From Proteromonas lacertae (taxonomy: Eukaryota > Sar > Bigyra > Opalinata > Proteromonadidae), in assembly GCA_002245135.1 (NCBI GenBank), contig NGBS01000306.1, positions 44,256 to 108,255 of the forward strand: a stretch of DNA of 64,000 bases, given 5' to 3'. This document shows, one piece after another, positions 1 through 10,396 of the stretch. The stretch's first letter is position 1; each line of letters starts with the position of its first letter. A program made the position numbers and the translations under genes. The notes below the pieces were generated by a model. It saw only the letters and a list, made by a program, of their open reading frames with translations, searched no databases and was not told the origin of the DNA.

Positions 1-122
1 TAAATTCAAAATAGAAATTAATCTCAAAAAATAGATTCGTTTAAATATTTGTATTTTCTTTTTTTTCTCCTCATTCATTCAAATAAATCAAATAATATCA
101 TGCAAATATATTATAAAATAAA

Positions 123-784
123 TTAAGGAATCAAAACTTTCAATACTTCATCCCAATTTTTACATCTAACAACATTTTTTGGTAATTTTTCATTTGTTCT
201 ATTCCATGCATAATCTCCAAATAAAATAACCTTTTCAAGAGAAGGTGCACATTCTGTAACATATTTCAAAGAGTCATCTATTAAACAAAATGCATTTTCT
301 TTAACACATATATCTTTCTTCTCTTTCCTATCATCACTAGTGAATAATATTTTCTTAAAACAGTTTGGAAACTCTTTATTTATCATATTTATTGTCCTAG
401 TTTTCATTACACTTTCTCTAGATGTTACTACTACCAAATCATAATAATCTTTTAGTTTTTTAATTCCTTCAAAACTGCCGGGAACCATAGGGCTCTAAAA
501 ATATACTTGCAATTATACAAATTTAAAATAATCAGTGTCAATATATTCGTAAACATATTTCAAACACTAGAAATTAAGCAATAAAAGTATACTTCCTGAT
601 ATGAACATTTCCATGTATCAGAAAATGCATATGAGTGGTAATCTTCTTCTGTCAACTTTGTCTGGTATTTCTCATTCATATATTTGCTTATTCCTCTCAC
701 AAAATATTGTAACACCTAATTCAATAACAGAATGTATTAAATTACTTCATCACAATCTACAGCAATAGTTTTTCTTTGACTCAT
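123..784 (-). CDS. HAD-superfamily phosphatase, 5'(3')-deoxyribonucleotidase-like
   Basis: Four exons give about 193 residues. The start is the ATG at 784-782. Introns are at 716-745 (30 nt), 567-592 (26 nt) and 495-518 (24 nt), each GTA...TAG, and removing them keeps one frame. HAD motif I is AVDCDEVL near the N-terminus, with the nucleophile Asp followed by the general acid Asp two residues on. Motif II is VVVTSRE and the metal-binding motif IV is LIDDS. Between motifs I and II lies a short helical cap, as in the NT5C (cytosolic/mitochondrial deoxyribonucleotidase) group of small HAD enzymes. The expected reaction is hydrolysis of a phosphomonoester, perhaps a nucleotide, but the substrate cannot be told from sequence. 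It is transcribed divergently from the EF-hand gene, with about 110 bp between the two starts, so the genes may share a promoter region. Confidence 0.8.
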
Positions 785-893
785 TGAAAAGAAAAATAAA
801 GAAATAAACTCTGACCAAAAATTACAAGTAAATTACAAACTAACCGTTTTTAGTTTTATTTTCGTTTTTCTCGTTATAGGAAGCAATAGAGAA

Positions 894-1509
894 ATGTCTG
901 ACAGTGAAGAAGAAGTTACACAACCACCACCAGAACCAAAGCCAGCACCAAATTCACCAATAGTATTTTTTATACTTCATTTTTGTTAGAAAAAAGGAAT
1001 AGCAGTAAGTGAGGAAGAACTTCAAGCTACTTTTGATTTTCTTGATCCTGACAAAACAGGTAAAATAACACTACATTCTCTTAAAGTATTTGTGTTTATT
1101 TGAGAATATGATAGACTAAAATGGCTCCTTTTTATAAAGATATGAACATAAAAGAATATAAATTTTTATTGGATGGTCAAAATGAAATAACAAGAGAAGA
1201 CTTAAGAAATTTATTAATAGACAATGATCTAGAAAACTTTGATCCAGTTTCTGAAGCATTCAAAGTATATGACCCAACAGGAACAGGATTTGTTGATATG
1301 AAGAATCTAAAGATGATTTTTGAGAAATTAGGAATGCCAGAGCTTACAGAAGATGATATTAATATTATTGTATAATGAATAGTTGTAATATATTATAGAT
1401 TGAAGTTTGTGATAGTGATAAAGATGGTAAAATAAATATAAATGATTTTAGGAATTTATTATCATTCAAACCTAATATTCCAACAACTGTTGAACCACCA
1501 CCTCAATAA
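894..1509 (+). CDS. EF-hand calcium-binding protein, centrin/calmodulin-like
   Basis: Four exons encode about 176 residues. Introns are at 963-989 (27 nt), 1086-1114 (29 nt) and 1370-1398 (29 nt), all GTAT...TAG. The N-terminus is acidic, then proline-rich (EEEVTQPPPEPKPAP). EF-hand 1 loop starts DPDKTGKITLHS, with Ser where Glu is normal at position 12. EF-hand 3 starts DPTGTGFVDMKN. EF-hand 4 is DSDKDGKININD, a near-perfect loop with Asp at position 12. The second hand is degenerate. The C-terminus is again proline-rich (TTVEPPPPQ). Size and four-hand layout fit the calmodulin/centrin superfamily, probably a cytoskeletal or basal-body calcium sensor; which family member cannot be decided. 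Only the fourth hand looks fully able to bind calcium. Confidence 0.8.
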
Positions 1510-1570
1510 TTAATTATTTAATTTATTTTAATAGCAAGGTTGTATAAATAGAGGGAAAAAAATAAATGAT

Positions 1571-2924
1571 TTATAATTCACTTTCATAATCTACATTAAA
1601 ATACTTCAATTCTTCCTTCAGTCTATTTACTTCTGATTGTGTACATACAATTGGAGTAATAAAATCGATTAAATATACACACATTCCATTCTCTTTTACT
1701 GATTTTATTCCTTCTTGAGTATCACAAATCAACTTCACTTTTGTAACTCTTTTTTTGCCATTTGGACATAAATCTTGGCTTAAATATATCATTTTGTTAT
1801 TCTTCCATCCAATAAATGAACCAATAAATGTCTCTGGTGGTTTTTCAACAATTTCATTAGGATTTCTTTTACTATAACCATCTCTTGAACTATTTACAAT
1901 AAAAATAAAAATAATGAAATAAATAAAATAAAATAAATACATATCCATTAAATAATCCCATCTAGCTGAATCTACATGTCTCTGTAATACATAATTAAAT
2001 GGACAAAGGTCATATTGATATATTTTCATTTCAGCTGTAAATGATCCACCTCTTATTTCCATTTCATCCATTCCTCTTGATTTATAGCAATGTGTGACTA
2101 AGGCATAATATCTGTAATTCTTCCCATAATTGTGTTTTAAGATTTGTTGAACTTGATATCCTTGCACTATATCATATTAATATGATATAAAAATAATAAT
2201 AAAAATACTTTGTAATTGTTGATATTGTTTTTGTCTAATGTAATATAAATAATTTAAAAAATATATATACAAAGTAGTAAATTCACTCATTTTTTCTGGA
2301 TTTCTTTTAATTTGTGATTGTAATTTATACAATTGTGAATATAGCGTCTTGTTTTGTTGTTGCAGTTGTTGAAATTGTGTTTGTAGGTTTTTATATTGAT
2401 TTGGTGCTTCTTTTATTCGATCTTTTGCTAATTCTATTCCTTTTTCTGTTAGTTTTAATTTATCTTTAAGAGACTGTACATATGAATTAAAATCACTTTT
2501 ACAGTGATTTTGACATTTCAATGAAGGAGATTCATCACTAAAATATAACTAAATATATTTATATACCTTCCATCACAACAATCACATATACCATCTTGAT
2601 ATTTAGAAGATCCAATTTTGATAAAGCTATTTTACTAAAAACCATTGCAATACTCTGTATTATTGTGTGGATTTATGCAAAATATATAGCCATTTGAACA
2701 AGCAGAAGTCAAAAACTCATCTGTTCCATCTTCACAATCACAAAAATTATCATTTACATATTTTATTGGAATTATCCTATTTTTGTCACAAGTCCAAGTG
2801 TCTCTTAATAATTTCTCTTTAATATCCTCTGGTAGGTTTATTGATTTAGCACAAACTATAGTGAACTAGATAATAAAGCCAAAAAAAAACATACTAGTGT
2901 TATAAACAGCAATATATTATTCAT
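1571..2924 (-). CDS. Glucosidase II beta subunit (PRKCSH/GTB1 family)
   Basis: Seven exons give about 379 residues. Introns on the minus strand are at 2866-2894, 2627-2653, 2538-2566, 2235-2270, 2167-2208 and 1890-1940 (27 to 51 nt). Residues 1-20 form a hydrophobic signal peptide. Then come two LDLa-like cysteine modules with FCDCEDGTDE and GICDCCDGSDE, typical of the glucosidase II beta N-terminus. A coiled coil rich in Lys and Gln follows. The C-terminal MRH-type domain shows FIGWKNNKMIY, KLICDTQEG, MCVYLIDF and a closing TPIVC. In other eukaryotes this subunit keeps glucosidase II in the ER and recognises mannose while the alpha subunit trims glucose from N-glycans. The protein ends in ESEL instead of K/HDEL, so retrieval by the KDEL receptor may be weak. 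It is shorter than the animal protein (about 530 residues), mostly in the acidic middle part. Confidence 0.88.
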
Positions 2925-3009
2925 TTTTTAAGAATATTCTTCTGACCTGTAATTATTACTGAATTGACATAGTAATATTGTTTTAGAGAAGAATTATTCT
3001 AAACTGTGT

Positions 3010-4171
3010 ATGGCAGATCATGAATTACAAGAAAACTGGCCACCTTCTCTAGTAGGACCAAATGACAAGTATATTCGTTCTGGTTATCATATTACAGATA
3101 TTATCGTTTAAGGGATGTACTGGAAGAGGTTTTCCATGTAATGAACAATGTATGCAGTGTAATTCATATTTATATATTGTAGTCTTCACCTGATGAGAGT
3201 ATCATTTACCACGAAGAAGATTTTGAAGAGTTAGAATTACTTGGAGAAGGTGTCTCATCTTATGTGCAAAAAGTGAGAAGAAAGTCTGATAATCAATTAT
3301 TTGCAATGAAAGTAATTCACTTAGATTATGACTCAGAAGCCAAGAATGCAGTGATATCAGGAATGAAAATTCTCAAACAAATCAACAGTCCATATGTTAT
3401 AAAGTATAGTGATTGTTACATAGATGTATAATTCAATTCTTTATTATTTGTATTATTAGTATGGTAATTTATCTGTATTACTTGAATATATGGATAGTGG
3501 CTCATTGAGAGACAAAATCAATGAAAAGTTAGAAACACAACCAACAATACCAGTAATTCCATATAATGAGATAAGACATATAGCCAAATCAGTATTATCC
3601 GGTTTATTATATTTACACCAATTAAACATCATTCATCGTGATATAAAAGCAGATAATATTTTATTAAATCAAAATGTATTAACATTATTTTATTATAATT
3701 GATTAGAATGATGTAAAAATATCCGATTTTGGTTGTTCTACTACCTTCAATGTAAATGATGATTTATTAGATGATCAACATGGTACAATCATCTATATGA
3801 GTCCTGAATTAATAAAAGGAACTGGACATAACTATAAAACAGATATCTTTAGTTTTGGTTTAATGATTTATGAATGTGTTACTGGTAAATTTATTTTTCA
3901 CTATTTAAGTGATGAAGAAATAGGGTATTGGGGATTATATAATCGATATGAGAGTGTAGATCCTTTTATTGATGTTGAATTTCCTTGTTCTGATGAATGT
4001 GCTGATTTTATTAAGAAATGGTATAGATTTTATTGTTTCATTGTTGCTTATATAGTCTCATTGTTAATTTTGAAGAAAGATGGGATGCTGCTCAATTATT
4101 GGTATATAAATATAGTTTTTATTGTTTATTATTGATAATAGGAACATCCATTTTTGAAGTCTTATGAATAA
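3010..4171 (+). CDS. Protein kinase, STE7/MAP2K-like
   Basis: Seven exons give about 316 residues. The first intron is 3069-3097. The second starts at one of two in-frame GTA donors and ends in TAG before SSPDES. Four more introns of 31 to 40 nt follow. Kinase features run in order: glycine loop LGEGVSSYV, ATP-binding Lys in FAMKVIH, catalytic loop HRDIKADN, metal-binding DFG in KISDFGCST, activation segment and P+1 loop GTIIYMSPELI, then DIFSFGLMIYECVTG. All catalytic residues are present. MSPE in place of APE and the short N-terminal extension resemble MAP kinase kinases. The tail ends HPFLKSYE with no regulatory domain, so this is a minimal kinase. The group assignment is moderate; a more general STE kinase is possible. 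Confidence 0.82.
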
Positions 4172-4354
4172 TTAGAAAATTTGTTAATTTATATTTCTGT
4201 ACAAATTATAATTTGCGTATATATAAAGTGATACGTTTATCATCTTGTTAATATTTTTGTGTAATGGGGTTTAAACAAATCACTAACATCAATAAAAAAT
4301 ATGACAGTTTTGAATTTGAATTTTTTCATTTAATTTTTCATTTTACAATTAAAC

Positions 4355-6008
4355 ATGTATAACCCAATGAAAGAAAAGGAAGAAGCAAGAAAAGGGTTGT
4401 TTAAGAAGGGTGTTTCAGCTGAAGATGCTAGAAAGAAGAGAACTGACTTGTCCAACCTTATTCGAAAAGAAAAGAAAGAAACAAGAATGGCTAAAAAGAG
4501 ACAAGTATAATAGCGGTTTTTCTATTGTATGAATAGCAAATAGATCTATCAGAAGTTACACAAATCAATAGTATGACTGCAATGAAGGTATTCATTCATA
4601 AATCTATGTAAATAGATCAAAGAAATTGCAAGTGAAATAATGTCAAACACGGGAAACACATATGACCTTGTAAAGCAAATTCGTCAAGCATTATCAATAG
4701 AAAGAGCTCCACCAATTGCAGAAGTTATAGCATCAGGTGTTGTTCCTTATTTAATCAGATTTTTATCATTCAATAATCCTCAACTTCAACTAGAAGCAGC
4801 TTGGGCATTGACAAATATAGCTTCAGGATCATCTCCAGCAAACACAATTTGTAGCAGAAAATGGTGCAATTCCAGCATTCGTTGAACTATTAAACTCAAA
4901 TGACTTTGGTATTGTCGATCAAGCAGTTTGGGCTTTAGGTAATATAGCAGGTGATTCTGCAAAGTGTAGAGATATGGTTATACAAAACAACGCATTGACA
5001 CTAATTTTACAACAAATCCAAGGTAGATTTAACGATCCAGCTAATATCTCATTAATACGTAATGCCACATGGACAGTGAGTAATTTATGTAGAGGTAAAC
5101 CGCAACCTGATTTTGGGAGAGTCTCAATGGCTTTACCAGTCTTAGCTAAATTAATTTACGCTAATGATCGTGATATAGTAGCAGATGCATGTTGGGCAAT
5201 ATCCTATTTATCTGACGGAGATAATAAACAGATAGACACAGTATTATCATCAGGAGTATGTAATAAATTGGTTGAATTATTATCATCACCTTATGTCAAT
5301 ATAGTCACTCCAGCTTTAAGAGCTGTAGGTAATTTCGTTACAGGTGATGATAAACAAACTCAACAAGTATTAGACGCTTGTGCATTACCATCCTTATTAC
5401 ACTTATTATCGAATAATAAACCAACTATAGTAAAAGAAGCATGTTGGACAATTAGTAATATTGCAGCAGGAACTCAGTCACAAGTTCAACTATTATTCTC
5501 ACAAAATATAATGCCTACAATAATCTCATTATTAAATAAATCATATGTAATAAAGAAAGAAGCAGCTTGGGTAATTGCTAATGCTACATCACAAGATATT
5601 CCTGAAAATGTCAATACTTTAGTATCTTATGGAGTTATTCCAGCATTATGTGAAGCATTACAAGTACCAGATGTTGAAGTAAAAGAAGTAGTTTTAAATG
5701 CATTAAATCATATATTAAGAGTAGGAGTAATCCTTCGTAGTTCAGCTAATAGCGACACTAATCCGTTTGTTAAATATGTAATTCAATGTGGAGGAGGTGA
5801 TATATTAGAATCATTACAAGATCATCCTAATCATTCTATTGCTAAAAAAGTAGTGGATATACTTAAGAAATATTTCCCAGTGGAAGAAGATGTAGAAGAT
5901 GAAATTACAGCACCAAGTTCAACTTCTACTGGATTTCAATTTGGAATGGCTCCTCCAGCTCCAAGTATTAATAATGGAATTGCTACAAATATGTTTCAAG
6001 GATTTTAA
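4355..6008 (+). CDS. Importin alpha (karyopherin alpha), with one frame break
   Basis: Three exons give about 530 residues. Introns are at 4505-4536 (32 nt) and 4588-4615 (28 nt). The N-terminus is an importin-beta-binding domain rich in Lys/Arg (EDARKKRTDLSNLIRKEKK). Armadillo repeats follow, each with the Trp/Asn pair that clamps a nuclear localisation signal: AAWALTNIASG, AVWALGNIAGD, ATWTVSNLCRG, ACWTISNIAAG, AAWVIAN. The tail is acidic, then Gly/Ala/Pro-rich. It acts as the adaptor that carries classical NLS cargo to importin beta at the nuclear pore. Something is odd near 4832-4836. The frame that matches the family up to SGSS changes by +1 at TCTCC and goes on as QQTQFVAENG. No intron explains it, so there is either a one-base sequence error, a recent mutation or translational frameshifting. 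The rest of the gene shows no decay. Confidence 0.9.
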
Positions 6009-6141
6009 ATTACATTTTTACATTTTTTAATTATTTTTTTGCTTCTATAATAAAATTCCCAAATAAAATACAATTATTAAACACATAAAAGATTAAATAA
6101 ACTTCTAAAAACACATTCAACGCATTATATTATATATAAAT

Positions 6142-8550
6142 TTACACAATTGGATTTGAAGGGTTAGTTCTATTCGTCTGATTCAATACTTCATGTAATA
6201 AGAATGTTTGACCAGTATCAAGGTTAGTAACAGGTAAACAATATGATTCTAGATCAGAATCACCCATTTGTTGATAATAACATTGGTCACAGACATTCAC
6301 TTCTTGAAATATATTCCTCTTTGGTAAACACATCTTCCTTTTAACATGTTCAGCACAAAATGGTCTATCACAGCAAGTACAGAAGTATTTCACTTCACCA
6401 CCATGAAATAAACTATCAAATACTTTAGAACAACCTAATGCAGAACATCTACTATCTATTTAAATAATTAAAATAATAGAAAAAAAAATACTATTTGAGT
6501 TGTTATAAAACATTGAAAAATTACTTTCACTACTATCTAAACTACCTCTTTGTCCAAGTTGTTTCTCTTGTGATGAATTAGATGATGCGTTATAACAAAA
6601 TGAATTCTCATCACTTGCAGTATGCATATTGTAACAAGTATTACATACTCTTTGTGGACCAATATAACCAAAATCAGATAACAATATCTTCTTATAACAA
6701 TGTTTAATACAAAATATCTTACCACATGATCTACAGTGATGTCTTCGATATTTGAAGTCGAATATTGTCTTGGAGAATTCATTATGGCAGCCATCAAACA
6801 TACAAACAGTTGATGATTCGTCAGGAACCCATACAGGTGGAGCTATATAAATATATAATTATTAATTAATATATATTCATACTTAGTGAGACTTTATGTG
6901 TTAAATCATATTGTTGTAATACTTCTGGTGATAAACCACCTAATCTAATTTCTATTGGACAAATACTATCTTGTACAAAATCCAATATTTGATTAAACTT
7001 CAATCCAATTGTTGATTGTCCATTGATTGATAGAATATATTGCCCTATTTTGATTCTACCATCTGATTCCGCATTAAATACTTGTCCTTCTGAACTTCTT
7101 TCAAATCCAGACACTCTGGCATTTCTACCATAAACATCACTTTCTAACTTCAAACCAATTGGCTTCTTATCAAATCTACAAACAATACATTCATTATCGA
7201 CGATTGGAGGAGGTGTTTGACTTGCTTGTTTCTCAAAACTTTTAATATCAGCATCAACATAACCTTTTGTACACTAAATAATAATAATAATAATAATAAT
7301 ATATATATATATAATACATTTTCATAACAAATTTTACACACTCTTTGAGGTGTATTATATCCAAGTGAAGGTAATTTAATCTGATATTTAGAATGGTCTG
7401 TACAATATAATTTACCACAACATCGACAATGATGTCTTCTATTCAATGATATTATACTAAACGTCATTCTACAACCAGGATACATACACTGCGATGATGC
7501 TGAATTAGGTAGCCATTGTGGTCGTGGAGGTAAGAATGAGGAATGGCGTTTATGTTTAGATTTCTTACTATTATTATTATTATTTGAATTATTATTATTT
7601 GAATTATCATTGGAATTGGATGAATTAGCTGAAGATATTGAATTTGTTTTGATTATGGAAGATATTCCTGTTGAGCTATTACCACTACTATCAGAATTGT
7701 TCTTACTTAAATCTTTCAAAGGTGATTTCTTATACGTATCTAGTATTGAGTATTGTATAGATATTGTTTCTATTGAATCCATTTGTGTAATTGGTAATAT
7801 GGTTATTTCTATGACTGGAACAGATGTGCCAATCGGACAAAGTACAAATTTATCAACTCCAAAGGATATGATTGAATTAGATAAATCTAATTGTGGAATA
7901 TCGTTATCTACTGTATAATCATCTTCAGCCACTCGTAAATCATAACTAATAAACACAATAAAAAATATATTTATACCAAGTTATATCATAATCAAGTGAT
8001 AAGTTATTATCTTTACATTTCTTGAATAACACTCCTATTAACTGTGAGGCTGATGATTGTGATGCTATTTCAGCAGTACCATGGAATAAATCATTATGTA
8101 TTGAACTAAATGGAGGTGTGCTTGGAGAAAAAGCATCATTTTCTGATGAATTGTTTGAACATGCTTTTAAATCTTCACTTAATAAAGATACTACTTCTAT
8201 TGGAGCTTGTACAGCCTCTTTGATGAATAATGGCTCTTCAGAGTTTGGTATTATCTTTTCTGAGTCATTATTAGGAGGTCCATCTGGAGTATCACAGTTT
8301 GACTATTTTAAAATATTCATAAAACTATATAAAATACGTAATTACTGTGAAGACTAGTATCATCTTCTGGAATTGAATAAGTACTCATAGAAGAAGGAGT
8401 ATTAGCTAATAATGCGTCTAACAATTTCTACAGACATATTACAATAAATGAATATACTTGATCATCAACATCTGCATATTGATAACCAATTTTATTGTTA
8501 TAAGACTTCCCAGAGATATAGTCAATACTACTAGAGTAGTACAAACTCAT
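6142..8550 (-). CDS. FYVE-PDZ-FYVE-FYVE-like phosphoinositide-binding protein
   Basis: Seven exons (introns at 8428-8457, 8303-8337, 7946-7976, 7274-7317, 6843-6882, 6456-6491; 30 to 44 nt) encode about 730 residues. After about 350 residues rich in Ser/Asn comes a FYVE finger with RRHHCRCCGKLYC and RVCKICYEN. A PDZ-like domain follows (IGLKLESDVYG, GQYILSINGQ, IEIRLGG). A second FYVE finger has RRHHCRSCGKIFC and RVCNTCY. A third, weaker finger (FCTCCDRPFC, VCDQCYY) lacks the basic RRHH patch. FYVE domains with R(R/K)HHCR bind phosphatidylinositol 3-phosphate on endosomes, so an endosomal scaffold is likely; PDZ would add a peptide ligand. In all three fingers the first cysteine pair is C-x4-C instead of the usual C-x2-C. 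Open frames on the opposite strand at 7610-7918 and 8022-8357 are not genes. Confidence 0.8.
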
Positions 8551-8705
8551 ATTTTAATTTCTAATGTTTAATAAACAGCAGAATTAAGACAAAAAAAAGA
8601 TTTTGAAATTAAAATCAAACATGTTTGTGAAACGATAAAAAAATACAAAAAATGAAAAATAGAGTAAGTTATTAAATATGTATAGGAGTTTATTCTAAAT
8701 TGAGT

Positions 8706-9953
8706 TCAACTATATGGTATTTTTGAGTACGAACCTTTATGCTTGATTATATAATTTAGATTTGTTTCACATTCACTCATACACTTTGATAATAGATTTG
8801 TATCGCTTCTAACCTCTGCCCAAATCAATCTAACTGCTCTGATGATGCTATTTATGGATGAATTGCTTGTAAAAGTATGTATTATCTTTGAATTTATTAA
8901 ATTCCATATAAACTCCATAGGATTACAGTCTCTACCACCAGTTGGTTGTAACACTGTATCATTAACACTACAAATAAATTTATTCTCTAGTTTTTCAATA
9001 TACGGTATAAAATCTGAATCTAACACAATTCTACACTTTTCTAGTGGATATAATGTTTGAATTGATTGAATCATCTTCTTAATGACATTACCACAATATA
9101 TTTCTTCTTCATGAATAGTATCTTCATCATTGATCAAAATTGAAGTAAATCCTTTTGAAGATATACCAGCAAATAAATATATAATATTATTTTTACTTTC
9201 TAATGGTAAACCTACACTAGACATCATAGGAGGTTGTAGATGAAATTTCATTTGGCTTAAAAACATCGTATTTTTATAATTTGATAATACTTTCTCACAA
9301 TAATTCTTTCTCCATTCTTTCAAAGGTGAAATAATAGTTGGTAAAATATATCCGTTATATTCTGAATAACCTAATAATTCTATTATTCTTTTAATATCTG
9401 ATTTACCAGTAGAAGGAAGTGATGAATAATATTGACAAACAGTTTGATATATAAACTCAAATTTCAATAACCTTGTAGGATACTTTAATAAATATTTTAT
9501 TATTTCATACAGTGATGTATTTATATAGTCTGTATTTGGAAAATGTGTTGTTTGTAACGGCAGAGTTAATAGAAATGATGTTATTATTGTATTTGAATGA
9601 TATTCTTCAAATGTATCAGGTAATACTCCTATATCATAATATAAACAATCACTATATTTTAATATCAATGGATTGAATATTATATTGCCATATGGATTCT
9701 TACTTACTTCTTGGATAAGCCATTTATCGATTTTGTATTTATTTTCTATATCTGTTACTGTTAAACCTGAATCAAGTAGTGATTGAATCTTTTGTGCAAA
9801 TCTATCTGAGAAAAAGATTTTGTCACGAGGATAGCCATTGATTGTTGGCATTATTGAAGATTGATATTTATTCCCCTTACTAAAACCAGAAGGTTCGAAG
9901 ATCTTAGTGAAGAGTAAAAGGATCTCTTGGATATTATACCACATTAAATGCAT
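8706..9953 (-). CDS. Tc1/mariner (DDE_3)-like transposase-derived protein
   Basis: One uninterrupted frame of about 415 residues from the first ATG (a TTG-initiated extension reaches 9968). Near residues 50-85 a helix-turn-helix reads SGLTVTDIENKYKIDKW. The C-terminal half has the RNase-H-fold layout of Tc1/mariner and IS630 transposases: a beta strand IIYLFAGISSKG, then CRIVLDSDF at the place of the second catalytic Asp, and CNPMEFIWNLIN at the place of the usual LNPIEnxW block with the third acidic residue. The first acidic residue is not seen where expected, before the strand that follows KNTMFLSQMKF. No clear terminal inverted repeats were found by eye in the flanks. The gene is open through its length but may be inactive as a transposase, so either a solitary remnant or a domesticated copy. 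The family call rests on motif spacing only. Confidence 0.6.
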   Translation of the reverse strand: MHLMWYNIQEILLLFTKIFEPSGFSKGNKYQSSIMPTINGYPRDKIFFSDRFAQKIQSLLDSGLTVTDIENKYKIDKWLIQEVSKNPYGNIIFNPLILKYSDCLYYDIGVLPDTFEEYHSNTIITSFLLTLPLQTTHFPNTDYINTSLYEIIKYLLKYPTRLLKFEFIYQTVCQYYSSLPSTGKSDIKRIIELLGYSEYNGYILPTIISPLKEWRKNYCEKVLSNYKNTMFLSQMKFHLQPPMMSSVGLPLESKNNIIYLFAGISSKGFTSILINDEDTIHEEEIYCGNVIKKMIQSIQTLYPLEKCRIVLDSDFIPYIEKLENKFICSVNDTVLQPTGGRDCNPMEFIWNLINSKIIHTFTSNSSINSIIRAVRLIWAEVRSDTNLLSKCMSECETNLNYIIKHKGSYSKIPYS

Positions 9954-10396
9954 TATACAGTACAACACAATTATTTTGACATTTCTATAGCAGAAGAATA
10001 CCTTCTACAACCGAATAATCTTCAATTTCTTTTTGTTATCTTATATCTCATTATTATTTGTTTTACTAACCCATTTGGCAGTAATTTATATTTTTAATAA
10101 CTGAAAAGAGTTCTATTATACTCCATTCTATTAATTTCATTCATAATGGCCTTATTTACATTTCTCTATTTACAATAGACTTTTCAGAAATAGAATTACT
10201 ATGTGTAATCGCTTGAATACATTACATGTACAATTTGATCAGTTGACATTCAATACTTCTTTTAGTCATACATATATTGTATTTACTCTTCACTGAAGAC
10301 AAAATAATCATAAAAAAATTAAGAATAACACAGTTGAAAAAAAAACTGATTTAATCAAAATTTTCGCACCAGAAGAAACGTCTGATAATTTTTTTA
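9954..10396. other. Intergenic, no feature seen
   Basis: This AT-rich spacer separates the transposase-like ORF and the HERC gene, which are divergently transcribed, so it should hold both promoters. I see no ORF, structural RNA or repeat in it. Confidence 0.5.

Noticed and set aside
7560-8360. Plus-strand open frames at 7610-7918 and 8022-8357
   Set aside because: They are antisense to the exons of the FYVE-PDZ gene, whose frames are supported by zinc-finger and splice patterns.
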